Shown here: positions 48,562 to 59,464 of the stretch, piece by piece
Layout: every line of letters starts with the position of its first letter
Numbering within the stretch: the first letter of the stretch is position 1
NCBI GenBank assembly: GCA_005784505.1
Contig: VCAZ01000025.1
Span: 4,530,001-4,594,000, forward strand
DNA: 64,000 nt
Source of the DNA: Bagarius yarrelli
Lineage: Eukaryota; Chordata; Actinopteri; Siluriformes; Sisoridae
Reading direction: 5' to 3'
Position numbers and translations under genes: made by a program
The notes under the pieces: generated by a model
The model's input: only the letters and a program-made list of their open reading frames with translations
Told to the model about the DNA's origin: nothing
Database searches by the model: none

Positions 48562-49412
48562 GTGCCTAATCATTGCCTATAAACAGATCCAAAATGAGTA
48601 TAAATATGAAGATTATTGCATAACCACATTTTGATGTAGATGATAGACTACATGGATAAAAGTTTGGGATGGAGGACATTGCATATTCCAGATTTACTCT
48701 TAATTTTACATGCAAAATAACCCTTATACTTCTGTAACGGTTCTGCACTGGATTTGGGGCCATGGCTACAGATATTTGTTTGTTTAGTCACTATGGTATT
48801 GGAATTGAGGTGCAGTTCATTACAAAAGTCAGGGTTCTGTTCAGGACACCTAAAGTCTTCTACTCTGACTATGACACGCCGTGGCTTTATAGAGATTGGG
48901 GGCTTTGTCATGCTGGAAATGTGGTTTATTTGTGGTCCCGAGTGAAAGAAAGAAAAACATGGTGGAGATAGGAAAGATTCTTCCTATTAAAATACATTAG
49001 CTCGAATGTCACACACACAAAAAAGAAAATTTGTGTCCATGAACACGAATCAATAGATTAAATTTTGTGACCATGACACAAAAAGAATATGTATAAATAT
49101 ATACAGCATATAAACACATCTTAGACACAATCTTGTTGTAAATTTTTCAGGTAAATTCACAAAATTTTGGGGTTGTAGTATAACATAGTAAACTATAAAG
49201 CTATAGTAGGTAAAATAAAACATCTTGATGATTAACCACATTTTAGAAACCTTTATTCAATCTTAGGAGAAATTAAATGTGAGCTATAAAAATACCATCA
49301 TGAAATTGATTATTTTTCCTGTTACACCATGTAGTGTGATGTTTTACTTTTTATTCAGTGTCTCACTGAATTAGCACGATGCTAACATTATTAGTTATAC
49401 TTAGAAAATAAA

Positions 49413-49464
49413 TACAAATCCCAGAAACCCCTGCGCTCTCGATTAAAAAAAACTCCCAGAAGCC
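49413..49464 (+). promoter_or_regulatory. Two ZNF143/STAF-like sites before cox8
   Basis: 'tacaaatcccagaaacccc' (49413-49431) and 'aactcccagaagcc' (49451-49464) resemble the consensus ACTACAANTCCCAGAATGC. They lie 88-139 bp before the start codon, a normal place for such sites in housekeeping promoters. Matched by eye. Confidence 0.4.
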
Positions 49465-49551
49465 ATTTCTCGTTTCTCTCTTCCTTCAAATTTTCTTAGC
49501 TGAGGCGTTAGCATTAGCATTAGCACTTCGACCTGCTTTAGACGTTGCAAC

Positions 49552-51221
49552 ATGTCTGCGTTTCTCCGAGGACTCGCCCGAATCCGCTCAGCTCCTGTTC
49601 TCCGGGAGACAGGAATCACCCAGCGGGCAAACGTTGCATCAAAACCCGCAAGGAACAGTGTAGGAACAGCGGTAAGTCTTTTCCATTATGATTATTTTTT
49701 TATCTTGGTTGTTGTTTTGTCGTACGGCCTTTGCCGCTAGCGCAGTTTATGCTAGTTTAACCTTCAGTTTGTCAGGTAAAGATCGATTACTGGCTATTTT
49801 TTATTTTATGTAAATCTGAATTAAAAAAATATGTATTTCAAAGTAGTTTTATTAAAAGTAAAGTAATGTGTAGGTGAGTTTGCGTTTAAACCGTTTGTTT
49901 GTGATTAGTTACAGTATGGTTAGAGGCGCTAGTTTAGCCATCTAGCTAGTCTAGCTTAGCCTAGCCTAGCCTAGCCTAGCCTACTTGACAGACTACGTTG
50001 AAAAGGTCACCCAACTAACGTTACTACAATCTTCTTTTCTTATTAATTAAAATTATTTTCTTACTTATTTATTAAAAGTAGTTTTTTTTTTTTATTTAGT
50101 TGCATTATTTTTTTTTTTACTATTTACAGTTGGTTTTTAATATTGTGTCCGAGCGGTTGTTTTGTTTTATAATGAACCTTGCTTAAAAGAAGTTATTTAA
50201 TATATTTTTATTATAAGCTCGTCGTCATCTAGGTGCATTTATTGTCTTTGTAGATAATGTTTAAATAGAAATAAATAAATAGTAATAATAGTTTTAAAAT
50301 AAGTTAAACTTCCAGGAAAATCCAATATTTAATTCTAATAAAACCATAAATAATTAACCCTAATCACTATAAAAAGATGTTTTGTGTAGTTATAATGGTG
50401 AAATTATTTTGCAGGCTAAAAAATATAATTAAAAATTAAAAATCTGAGATTTTTTATACAGAAAGCTTCAGTTTTAATGCTTTAGTGATGTAATGTAATT
50501 TGTCGCTGAAAAGGATGATTTACTTAAATGATTTCAAAACATGTCCAATACTTTTTGTTCCATTTATCAAATAATTGTTATTGAAAGTGTCAACAAATTG
50601 GACAAAAAAATAAGTTTGACACCAAGTACTGAATTATATTTCCTTTCACCGTACCTAGGGTTCTGTGTATGTCCTGTTGCTGTACAAATGATAAACTGGC
50701 TATTTGTTAGTTTAAAGAATATTTTTGCACTTAATTGTTAAATATTTTTGCTGTAGTGTTGATTTTTGGAAAACTTAATGAGTTTAACGTCATTGGTCCC
50801 TAATATTGTCCTTGCTGCAGGGCAACTTTTTTCTCCTTAATAAAGGGTTTAATAAAAAGAGTTTGATCAGGTGTGGAGTTAAAACTGTGCATGGGAATGA
50901 AGTTAAAAAACTGATCTAAAGGTTTGGGCTTTGTAATCGAATACAATCTGCACTTTGTTTACATGCCTATGTTAAAGATATAGTAAAAAAAATTAACTGA
51001 TAAGGGGTCAACTTTTCTTTTTAATAAACTGTGGCTGGAGTCCGCTGTGCTGAGGTGTTCGTAACTTTGTTCCTTCTCTTACTTCTGCTAATAAACTGAT
51101 CATGTATTTGTCCTCTATACAGGAGACAACAATTGGTCTGGTGGTGTTTGCGCTGACCATTTTGGCTCCATCAGGTTGGGTCTTGGCTAACCTTGAGAGC
51201 TACAAAAAGAAGGAGGCCTGA
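49552..51221 (+). CDS. cox8a: Cytochrome c oxidase subunit 8
   Basis: A small nuclear-encoded subunit of mitochondrial complex IV in the inner membrane. Exon 1 is 49552-49671 and exon 2 is 51123-51221, joined in phase 0, giving 72 aa. Residues 1 to about 28 form an Arg-rich, acid-poor mitochondrial presequence (SAFLRGLARIRSAPVLR). One membrane span is at about 43-60 (IGLVVFALTILAPSGWVL), followed by the conserved ANLESYKKKEA tail. The LxPSGWVLxxLxxYKK pattern identifies the family. KPAR and the YKK ending resemble the COX8B type, whereas linkage to otub1 fits COX8A, so the paralogue letter is uncertain. The polyadenylation signal is at 51407-51412. Confidence 0.85.
49951..49983. repeat. (CTAGC)n short tandem repeat
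   Basis: Five to six copies of the pentamer in the cox8 intron. Confidence 0.85.
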
Positions 51222-51406
51222 AAGAGAAATTCACAATGTTTCCTTTCCAACCCGTATCGGGACCACTGGAACCTCGGACCACCTCTGCTTTACGAGCTAG
51301 TTTACCTTTTCATTCACACCTGTCTCTAATGTAACTTGACAGCTGCACAATAACTTGTAATGGGGTGATCTTATGGGCTCTTCTTGTGGATGATGTTTCA
51401 CTCTTG

Positions 51407-51412
51407 AATAAA
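51407..51412 (+). terminator. cox8 polyadenylation signal
   Basis: AATAAA about 185 bases past the cox8 stop and about 205 bases before the otub1 start codon. Confidence 0.7.
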
Positions 51413-51567
51413 AGTTATTTAAATCATATTGTTGCTGGCTTATCTTTTAATGTAGAGAATAAATAGGGAAATATTAATTTAATCACTGCTTTGCTCATTA
51501 TACTATACTGACACACAGCAATTGCATATTACGGGAAAAGTTTTATGACCACATTAACGTATGGGAG

Positions 51568-51622
51568 CCGGAAGTTTGCGTAGGCGTCACGTGACAGGAA
51601 ATATTACCAGGCAACATGGCGG
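51568..51622 (+). promoter_or_regulatory. otub1: otub1 core promoter motifs
   Basis: An ETS-type site CCGGAAGT (51568-51575), a palindromic GTCACGTGAC E-box/CRE-like site (51586-51595), and a YY1-like AACATGGCGG (51613-51622) overlapping the start codon. The cluster is typical of TATA-less housekeeping promoters with short leaders. Matched by eye. Confidence 0.55.
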
Positions 51623-54600
51623 ACGAAGAACAACAAGAAGAAGGAATGTCTCAGAAGGATATCGATGGTGAGCGATTTCGCAAAGTTTACGCAGTTTGTG
51701 GTTGGGAGATTAGCTTTTACAAACTGCGCCGTTTACGGAAAGGATATTGTTATGCTAATTAATCACAGAGAGATGCCGCTGGGGATAACTTACTCATCAG
51801 ATGCTAGCTGGCTAAAACGATAGCAACCTAACATTCAGAACGAATTTCATTGCTAGTCTCGTGAATGTAAAGCTAATTTTTTTTGTAATAAATCCACGTG
51901 TTACCTTAGCACGACTAGTATTAAATTATTTCTTCCTGGCGACAGGAACTTAACCCCCGGGTTCCTCTACGCAATAAAAGCTTCTTTGTTCTACCACACC
52001 GGTATTGGGGAAGCCTGTGACGTGCACATGACCGTGTTTTCCCTTTAACACTTCAGTTTGACTGGGTTTAGTTGGAGTTTACATTAAAACTGAGAAAACA
52101 CCCGAATTACCTTCAAGGGATAATCCAGAACCAGATTTAGGATTTCAAAAATATTATTCTGTCTAAAAAGTCGGGAACCAAGTGGAAATACAGCTGTTGA
52201 AATTATGCAAAATATATTTGGTTTATTTTCTCACACCCATTTTGTGGCGTGTCATCTGGCCTAAAATGCTATAACTATTACATCTCTGATATTTAGCGGA
52301 TATTTTTATTTGGATCTATACAATATCTGAGGGTTAAGGGTTTCGTCCAGGGGCCTGGTGGACGCTTGGTGGTGCTGGGAATCAATCCCATGCTCTTCAG
52401 ATTAGATGATAAACTGCTGGGTTAAAAGCAGTCCACTTAAGTACCTGTGCTTAACAACAGTACTATTGATGTGTGTGTACTGTCTCCACACACACACACA
52501 CACACACACGTAACACCATGCATGGGAAGTGGTGACTTAGTGGTTAAGGTGTTGGACTGCTACCAGAAAGACATGGGTTTGATTCCCAGCACCACCGATA
52601 CACCACTGTGGGCCTCTGAGCAAGGCCCCTAACCCTCAATTGCTCAGTTGTATAAAGAGATAAATGTAAGTCACTCTGGATAAGAACATCTGCCAAATGC
52701 TGTAAACGTCATGTCAGTGTCACATCACATCATGTCTTATTCCAGTGATTATACAGTCTCTTATACAGTCTATAGCATCAGATAGGCTTTAGTTAATAAC
52801 TACACACACCGACAAATCTAATCAGCGCAACTTCTTGTGTTTTAACAGGTTTGAATTGTCTTGCGTATGATGAAGCTATTATTGCACAACAAGACCGGAT
52901 TCAGCAAGAGGTAATACCTGCTGTTATCTATTGTAATGTGAACACATGGAAGCCGTTTCATAGTTCTAGACCGCTAATCAGAAGATTGTGGGTTCAATTC
53001 CCAGCACTGCCAAGTTACCACTACTGGAAACCTAAGCGAGGCCCCGAACCCTTAAGTGATCCGTTGTATAAATGAAATAACTGGAAGCCACTCTGGATAA
53101 GGGTGTCTGTCAAATGCCATGAATGTGGGATCTGTTTGATGTGCCGTCTAACCTGGTTGTTGCTTCATTTCAGATCGCCACCAGCATTCCACTTGTGTCC
53201 GAACGAAAGGATTTAGCTATACTCAAAAAAGAATATGCTGATGAAGACGCAATCTATCAGCAAAAAATAAGGGTAAGATGATCCACACCTGCTCGATATT
53301 TCAGTTATACTGTACTGTCTGATTTATCCTTTCAAAAGCTCTATAGTCTATATATCACGTTCAAGTTCAAGAAGCTTTATTGTCATATCAACCACATACA
53401 GCAGACGCAGTACACGGTGAAATGAAACAACGTTTCTCCAGGACCCCATGGTGCTACACAAAAACACCGAATTACACAAAACAATAACAACAAAGAGCCA
53501 CTGAACAGAACAACACAACATAAAGTGCATGTGTGCAACCTGGTGCAAACAGTGCAATAAACAATCTAAACATTAAACCAGACTATACAGTACAACAAAC
53601 AGGACGCTGTACGGAACGTTACATTAAACAGCGCCCACCAGATTATAAAAGTGTGCAAATAGAAATGTACAAGTGAGAAAAACACAAGGTTAATATACAA
53701 ACTGCATTTGACGTCACCCTGCTTAACAATGTATTTTTGTGTTTACGTGTTGCTGTAAACATCGATTGTATTGAGTATTTGTGAGTGTGTGTGTGTGAGT
53801 TGAGGTAGTTTTTAGTCAGTTCGGTGTGTTGAGGAAAAAAACTGTTACATAATTCGGGTGTGAAGAGTGTGTTCGGCTGGCAGGAGTGTGAACAGCGTGT
53901 GTGAGTGGTGTGTGGGGTCGCCCACAATGCTCTCGGAGCATATATATATTTTCGGCTGCGTGTATTGTCCGTAATGCTGTCTTATGGAATCTCATTTGTT
54001 TGTCATCATTAAAGGATTTACAGATGAAGTATGCGTCCATACGAAAGACGCGGCCTGATGGAAACTGCTTCTACAGAGCCTTCGGTTTTGCGTACTTGGA
54101 GTCGTTGCTGGACGATAGTAAAGAATTACAGAGGTAATCTGTCACAGCTAACGACGTTTACATAGCCACATGTAGAAGCTCAGATTTGTCTATTAATTAA
54201 ATATGTATTATGGGATATGCAGGTTCAAAGCCGTTGCTGCCAAGAGCAAGCTGGACCTCGTAAGTCAAGGCTTCACGGAATTCACCATTGAAGATTTTCA
54301 CAACACGGTACGTCAATGACACTTTACTGCCTGTCACAGGTTGTGTATCACATTTTACACTTTAAAGACAAAAGATTGTGGAAACCTTAAAAACACACCC
54401 ACGTACACGTGTCTTACCAGAAAAATTTAAGCACACTGTTGTCTATGATGACTTTATGCTGTAAGAGGAACCAAGAGACCCATACACCGTTCAGCATGAC
54501 AATACCCCTGTGCACAAAACCCCCTGAACTCCATAAAGACATGCTGTGTTCTGGTTGGTGTGGAGGAACCTTGAGTGTCCTGCACAGAGTCCTGAGTCTG

Positions 54601-54847
54601 ACTCAACTCCACTGAGCACTGACTGAACCACAGTCGCTGTCACACAACACAAACTATTGGAAACTATTGTGGAGGTTATTATAGGCGTATGAGGGAGACT
54701 AAACCTTTTTTTTTTAACTTTCTTTTTCTTTTTTCCTTTCTTCTTTCTTTTTTCATCTATTATTCTATTCTTTCTTTCTATTCTTTTATTTTATTCTTTT
54801 TTGCATCTGTTTTTCTATTCTTTCCTGTTTTCTTTCTTCCCTTTTTT

Positions 54848-54902
<55 letters not shown>

Positions 54903-56696
54903 CTCTTTCGCTCTTTCCGGCGTTTCTGTCTTTCTTTCTTTCCTGCGTTTCTGTCTTTCTTTTTGTTTGTCTGTCTGTCTGATTGTAAACACGTGAAGCT
55001 GAAGCATTGTGCGTCACCCAGCCGACTGCCTTCACACTCTATGTTTACGTGTGTGTCCACCAGAGGGCGCACTGTGGAAAAGTGAATGAACCTCTTGCAT
55101 GCACTGCAGAAAAAAAATGAGAGAAAAACCAATGACGTAGAAGGCTTCCTGCTGACATTCTGGCTCTGGATTACAGATGTTGGGGTGTGAACACACCCTT
55201 AATCTCCTCTCCTCAGCTGTCTCAGTTTTTAATCCGCCATTATCGGCCTGTAAATCGACAGGTCGAGGTTCTTTTTCGCACCTGGCAAATAGCAACTTAG
55301 ACACTAATCCTGATGTGTCCTGATGTTAACCCATCGTGTTTCTACCCAATCTGCACAGAACACACATGGCAGTATTCTTAGGATAATTTTTCTGATACTT
55401 TAAGGAAACCGTTAAAAATGTGATACTGTCTCATACAGAAAGTGTTTGATTTTTCTTCCTCCTCTTTACCGCTTTTAGTTCATGGACCTGATCGAAGTGT
55501 GCGATAAACAGCCGAGCATAGCGGCGCTGCTCAACTCTTTCAACGAACAGAGTGTGTCAGATTATCTGGTGGTCTATCTGCGCCTCGTGACTTCGGGCTA
55601 CCTGCAGAGAGAGGAGGAGTTTTTCCAGTACTTTATAGAGGGTGGACGCACCGTGCGAGAATTCTGCCAACAGGTGAGTCAGCTAGTATCTCTCCATATC
55701 TCTGCAGACCCTTAGTCTTAAGGTGTTGGAGTCTTAGTGGTTTAAGGTGTGTTTGGACTTCCAGAAAGGACAGGGTTCGATCACCCACCAACCACCACAG
55801 TGGGCCCCTGACCCCACACTGGGCCCCTGAGTGTTACAGGGCCTGATGGTGTTTACAGGGCCTGCTTGATCCTGATGATAAGGACAGGGCAGCTGTTCCA
55901 GATTTAATAATTAAGGACAGACAGCTGTGATTTTACCTTATATAACGGATTACATGATTGACTGACGGGACAAAAAGGTGTTGATTGATTTAAAAAAAAA
56001 AAAATTTTTTTTTTACAAAAGGAGCTTTGACAATGCTTTTCTTACAAATGCTTTGATTTATCATTTTTTATTTGTTTTATTTTGGCTGTAATTCAAAAAT
56101 GACCTTCTGTCTATTTGTTTTCCTAATATTTTTTTTAATAATCTCTATCTCTTTAATTTTTTTATTTGATAAAATCTTCCTAAATTATAATATTGAGTAT
56201 TAAAATGATTCCATTATTATATAATATCAGTAATTTTGAGATATATATTATTTATGCAATTAATACAGTTATACAATAAATTATATAGCTTCTCTAACAG
56301 CTATAGCATATATATCATTTTTATGCTGGTCAAATTGAGAGATACGGTGTGTGTTAAATAAAAAAAGCAATCTCCAAACACGTAAAGGGCTTTATTTTTG
56401 TTTATATATTGCTAAGAATTTAATTATTTTGCGTCAAATCCGACATTTGTTACTATCTAGAAAACGCAACTCAAACTGGTTTCCCTTGTGTTGACCAGGA
56501 GGTGGAGCCCATGTCCAAAGAAAGCGACCACATCCACATCATCGCTCTAGCGCAGGCCCTGAGCGTCTGCATCCTGGTGGAGTACATGGACAGAGGGGAG
56601 GGAGGCACAGTCAACCATCACATCTTCCCCGAGGATGGAGAACCCAAAGTCTTCCTCCTGTACAGGCCAGGTCACTACGACATACTGTACAAATAG
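51616..56696 (+). CDS. otub1: Otubain-1 deubiquitinase
   Basis: An OTU-family cysteine protease that cleaves Lys48-linked ubiquitin chains and, without catalysis, inhibits E2 enzymes such as UBC13. Exons: 51616-51667, 52849-52910, 53174-53272, 54015-54133, 54223-54307, 55479-55673, 56499-56696, all in phase, 269 aa (human 271). The disordered acidic N-terminus (1-20) is followed by the E2/ubiquitin-binding helix region, then the OTU domain from about 75. The catalytic triad is visible: Asp86 and Cys89 in PDGNCFYR, and His263 in RPGHYDILYK, which ends the protein. The start ATG lies in 'caacatggcgg', gives the family's MADEEQQ N-terminus, and no upstream in-frame alternative is needed. It follows cox8 by 394 bp. 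Confidence 0.96.
52490..52509. repeat. (AC)n microsatellite
   Basis: AC dinucleotides in otub1 intron 1, just before a SINE. Confidence 0.9.
52528..52706 (+). repeat. tRNA-like SINE copy (family A)
   Basis: Near full length: 'gtggtgacttagtggttaagg', 'gggtttgattccc', 'tgggcctctgagcaaggccc', 'catctgccaaatgctgtaaa'. In otub1 intron 1. Confidence 0.85.
52968..53125 (+). repeat. tRNA-like SINE copy (family A), partial
   Basis: Lacks the 5' end. B box 'gggttcaattccc' and tail 'ctctggataagggtgtctgtc' are present. It fills most of otub1 intron 2. Confidence 0.8.
53355..53950. repeat. Dispersed fish repeat in otub1 intron 3
   Basis: Text such as 'aagctttattgtcatatcaac', 'gtacacggtgaaatgaaacaacg' and 'accccatggtgctacac' matches a repeat I recognise from many teleosts. 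The class is uncertain. Open frames inside carry no domain. Confidence 0.55.
54365..54680. mobile_element. Tc1/mariner-like fossil
   Basis: The plus strand reads 'cagcatgacaatacccctgtg' (QHDNTPV-like) and 'ctccataaagacatgctgtg', the same transposase remnant as at 22993 in the opposite orientation. In otub1 intron 5. Confidence 0.65.
54703..54982. repeat. (TTCT)n polypyrimidine tract
   Basis: TTTC/TTCT repeats with a perfect core at about 54850-54900. Long runs of Phe-Leu-Ser or Lys-Glu-Arg open frames here are artefacts. In otub1 intron 5. Confidence 0.95.
55720..55850 (+). repeat. Family A SINE, degraded copy
   Basis: 'gtcttagtggtttaaggtgtg', 'agggttcgatcacccacca' and a duplicated 'tgggcccctga' core. 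In otub1 intron 6. Confidence 0.6.
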
Positions 56697-56981
56697 AAGC
56701 TCAGGAGCAGTTTCCACCGTCCCCCCACTCTGTGTCGTACTCTGAGTCTACTTCAAAGCTGTGAAACATGACTTTCAGGAGTCCAGCACTCAATCCCACC
56801 CCTAAAGACTCGGATTTCTGTGACTTCAGACACTGGACATTGTACAGCTCCTTTTTTTTTTTGTGTAACTCTAAAATCCCCACTTTGCTTCACATATCTC
56901 ATGTTTATCGCTGGAGTATTTTCTAGCAAATTAACCTCTGTGCTTTATTATAAACTTGTGTTCTTTGTGTTTGAGTGTAAA

Positions 56982-56987
56982 AATAAA
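56982..56987 (+). terminator. otub1: otub1 polyadenylation signal
   Basis: AATAAA 286 bases past the stop codon. The opposing ependymin-gene signal on the minus strand begins 45 bases farther on. Confidence 0.7.
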
Positions 56988-57031
56988 CAATCTGCACCAG
57001 ACGGCATCATTTTTCGCTTTGTTCGGTTAAT

Positions 57032-57037
57032 TTTATT
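57032..57037 (-). terminator. Ependymin-gene polyadenylation signal
   Basis: Minus-strand AATAAA 45 bases past the ependymin-family stop codon (57082-57084). Confidence 0.65.
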
Positions 57038-57081
57038 TGAACAAAAATAGCAGATTCAGTGGATTAACAAAGTGAATGAAA

Positions 57082-59427
57082 TCACGCGTAGAGAAGAGCA
57101 TTGAAGAAGTTTGCTGCTTTGCCGTCTCTTTGCTCCACCAGGGTTTTAGAGGAACAAAACTCAGGGGGGATGAAGACTGTGGGATCCTCTATTCCAACCA
57201 CTATGTCAAAGAAGCTGGGAGGAAAAAATGAGCACCTTTTCATTGCTCAAGGTTATTACATAGTACATACCATCACAGACAGTACAACAAACCACATTAT
57301 CCAAAATACATACTGAACCGAGTCTTAAAGATAGACAGCAATAATGTATTTTGCAGTGAAAAGGGTTGTGCATCCCATAATTTAAGACCATTAAAACTAA
57401 ATGATCTACCCCCTATAGTGGACATCCGACAGTAGGGGGGACAGTCAAGAGAACAAGCTCAGATGATATGAGGGCTAAAAACCTAAAACCATTTAGTGCC
57501 TTTAATGTTAGAAGTAATATCTTAAAGTAATGCCAGTAGAGAAGTAACGTGAGCAGAAATCGCCTGGTGGAGGTGAGATTTAAATACAGATCACGATACT
57601 TTATATCACAATATATTGCAACACATTTTGCAGTACATCGCAATACTACAAAGCAGGAGGCAGCTGAGTGAATATCTGCTATGAGGGTCAACTTATCTAT
57701 TCATATATGAAATATTAAGTCCAGTACGTCAACAGGTGAATCGATAGCACAATCAGATTCACACACAACAGAAAGTCACACCAAAAAATGTACGAATACA
57801 CACGTCTCCTTACATCAAAGAAAAACGTCCCTAAGGTAGAGAAAAAGACGATATCAAACTATAAGAAAGGATGATTTTAGTTCTCGGAGGTGACATAACA
57901 GCTTTTAACCAGCATTTAGTAGTTGATGAGTTTAGGTGAATTATTCATTAATATTCATGTGTAAATTTACATAAATGCTACCTGTACATGCCTAACTGCT
58001 GTTTAGCAACTTCATAAACTTCATAAAGGGCGAAACCCAGAGAGATGATGGAACTAAAGAATAATGGCTAAATGCTCAGCGTGCTTCCTTAGTGTAAAAA
58101 TCTGTCAGTAAAATCTTTCAGGTCACATAACTCGTTCTCCTTTAATAGCACGCTATCACTTATGAACATAATGGCCTATTAGTCTGCGCATAATATAGAC
58201 ATAAATAACATCATTACAGGAAAGGTGTGTTATTGGCACTCTAGTGGTTCGATGGATGAAGTACAACACCTTTTTTTTTGGTCAACACACAGTGCCGCTC
58301 ATCCATATTGAAAATGAACAGAATCTACGGTGGCCAGCAGAGGTCAACTAGAGTTAGCAATATAAAGGCCTAGCTTTTTTCCTAGGAGCTTATACTTATT
58401 CTTTTATCCATTAGTGCAGGCATTATTTGAATAGGAGTTTAGTTGCACGGGAGGTTGACGCTTTGTATAGACACTCTATGGCAAATGTTCTGGGAGCAAA
58501 ATGGTGGAATAAACTAGTCGCTAACTGTGTTTGAGAGACGATTGAAAACCCACATCTTTCTGCCATTTGACTTAAAACTAAATTAGAATAAAAATGTAGA
58601 TTACATTTTTCTTTCTCTTTGTTTTGTGATCTTGAGAGCTGTTGAGACCTATAGCACTTTTGTGCGTCACCTTTGATCAATGGTCAGCAACCTTTAACAC
58701 TCAAAGAGCCATTTGAGGTTTTTTACTGAAAAAAAACATCTGCATAAAGTATATATATATATATCTGCAAAAAAAAATATATATATATATTTTACCTTTA
58801 AGCTATGTATAAAAAACTTTTGTGTTTTGTATTTATAAAATTAACTAAGTACTACGAACATTTTGTCTCCATTTTAACTCCGGAAAACGCTGGGATGAAG
58901 TATACTGTCTCATAAAATTATCAATATTTGTTTAACTCATCCTCTTATTAATTTAATATTAAAATCTAACCTATATAATCCACCTGCTGCAAACCGAAAT
59001 TGCGAACCAAAATGTCTATCATATTTTTATCGCACGCACCAGAGCGAGCAGTCAGCCGTCATCCTTAATATAAAAAGGACTATGTCACTAAGTAATGTAT
59101 AATATTTATTCGCTAAATAATTAAAATATTTATTTTAGATGGTTAATGTGATTTTTACTCCTGAACCTCAGCACACAGCGGCTTCACATCAGGGCTACAT
59201 GACGTCACCTTCATTTTCACACAGGATTATGAAAACTGTCGTCTGCGAGGCGTGAGCTGTTGTGTTCGGTAAAACATCACATGAGGCGATATTTGTTTTT
59301 ATATAGCTGATATTAGAGAAGACCTGCTCACATACGTATGTGGATCTAAAGATTGATAATACTCCAAATGCAGACTGTTTTTATGTAAAATGGCGTTCCA
59401 TGTTTCGCGTGCCGAAACGTGTAGCAT

Positions 59428-59464
<37 letters not shown>

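Larger units (their letters stand above)
47955..49551. other. slc22a6-cox8 intergenic region
   Basis: It contains the transporter's polyadenylation signal (47988-47993), an (AT)n tract (48073-48147), a 19-base C run (48543-48561), a degraded Tc1/mariner-like copy (about 48630-48990) and the cox8 promoter region. No exon recognised. Confidence 0.65.

Noticed and set aside
54689..55132. Phe-Leu-Ser and Lys-Glu-Arg repeat open frames on both strands
   Set aside because: They come from the (TTCT)n tract in otub1 intron 5.
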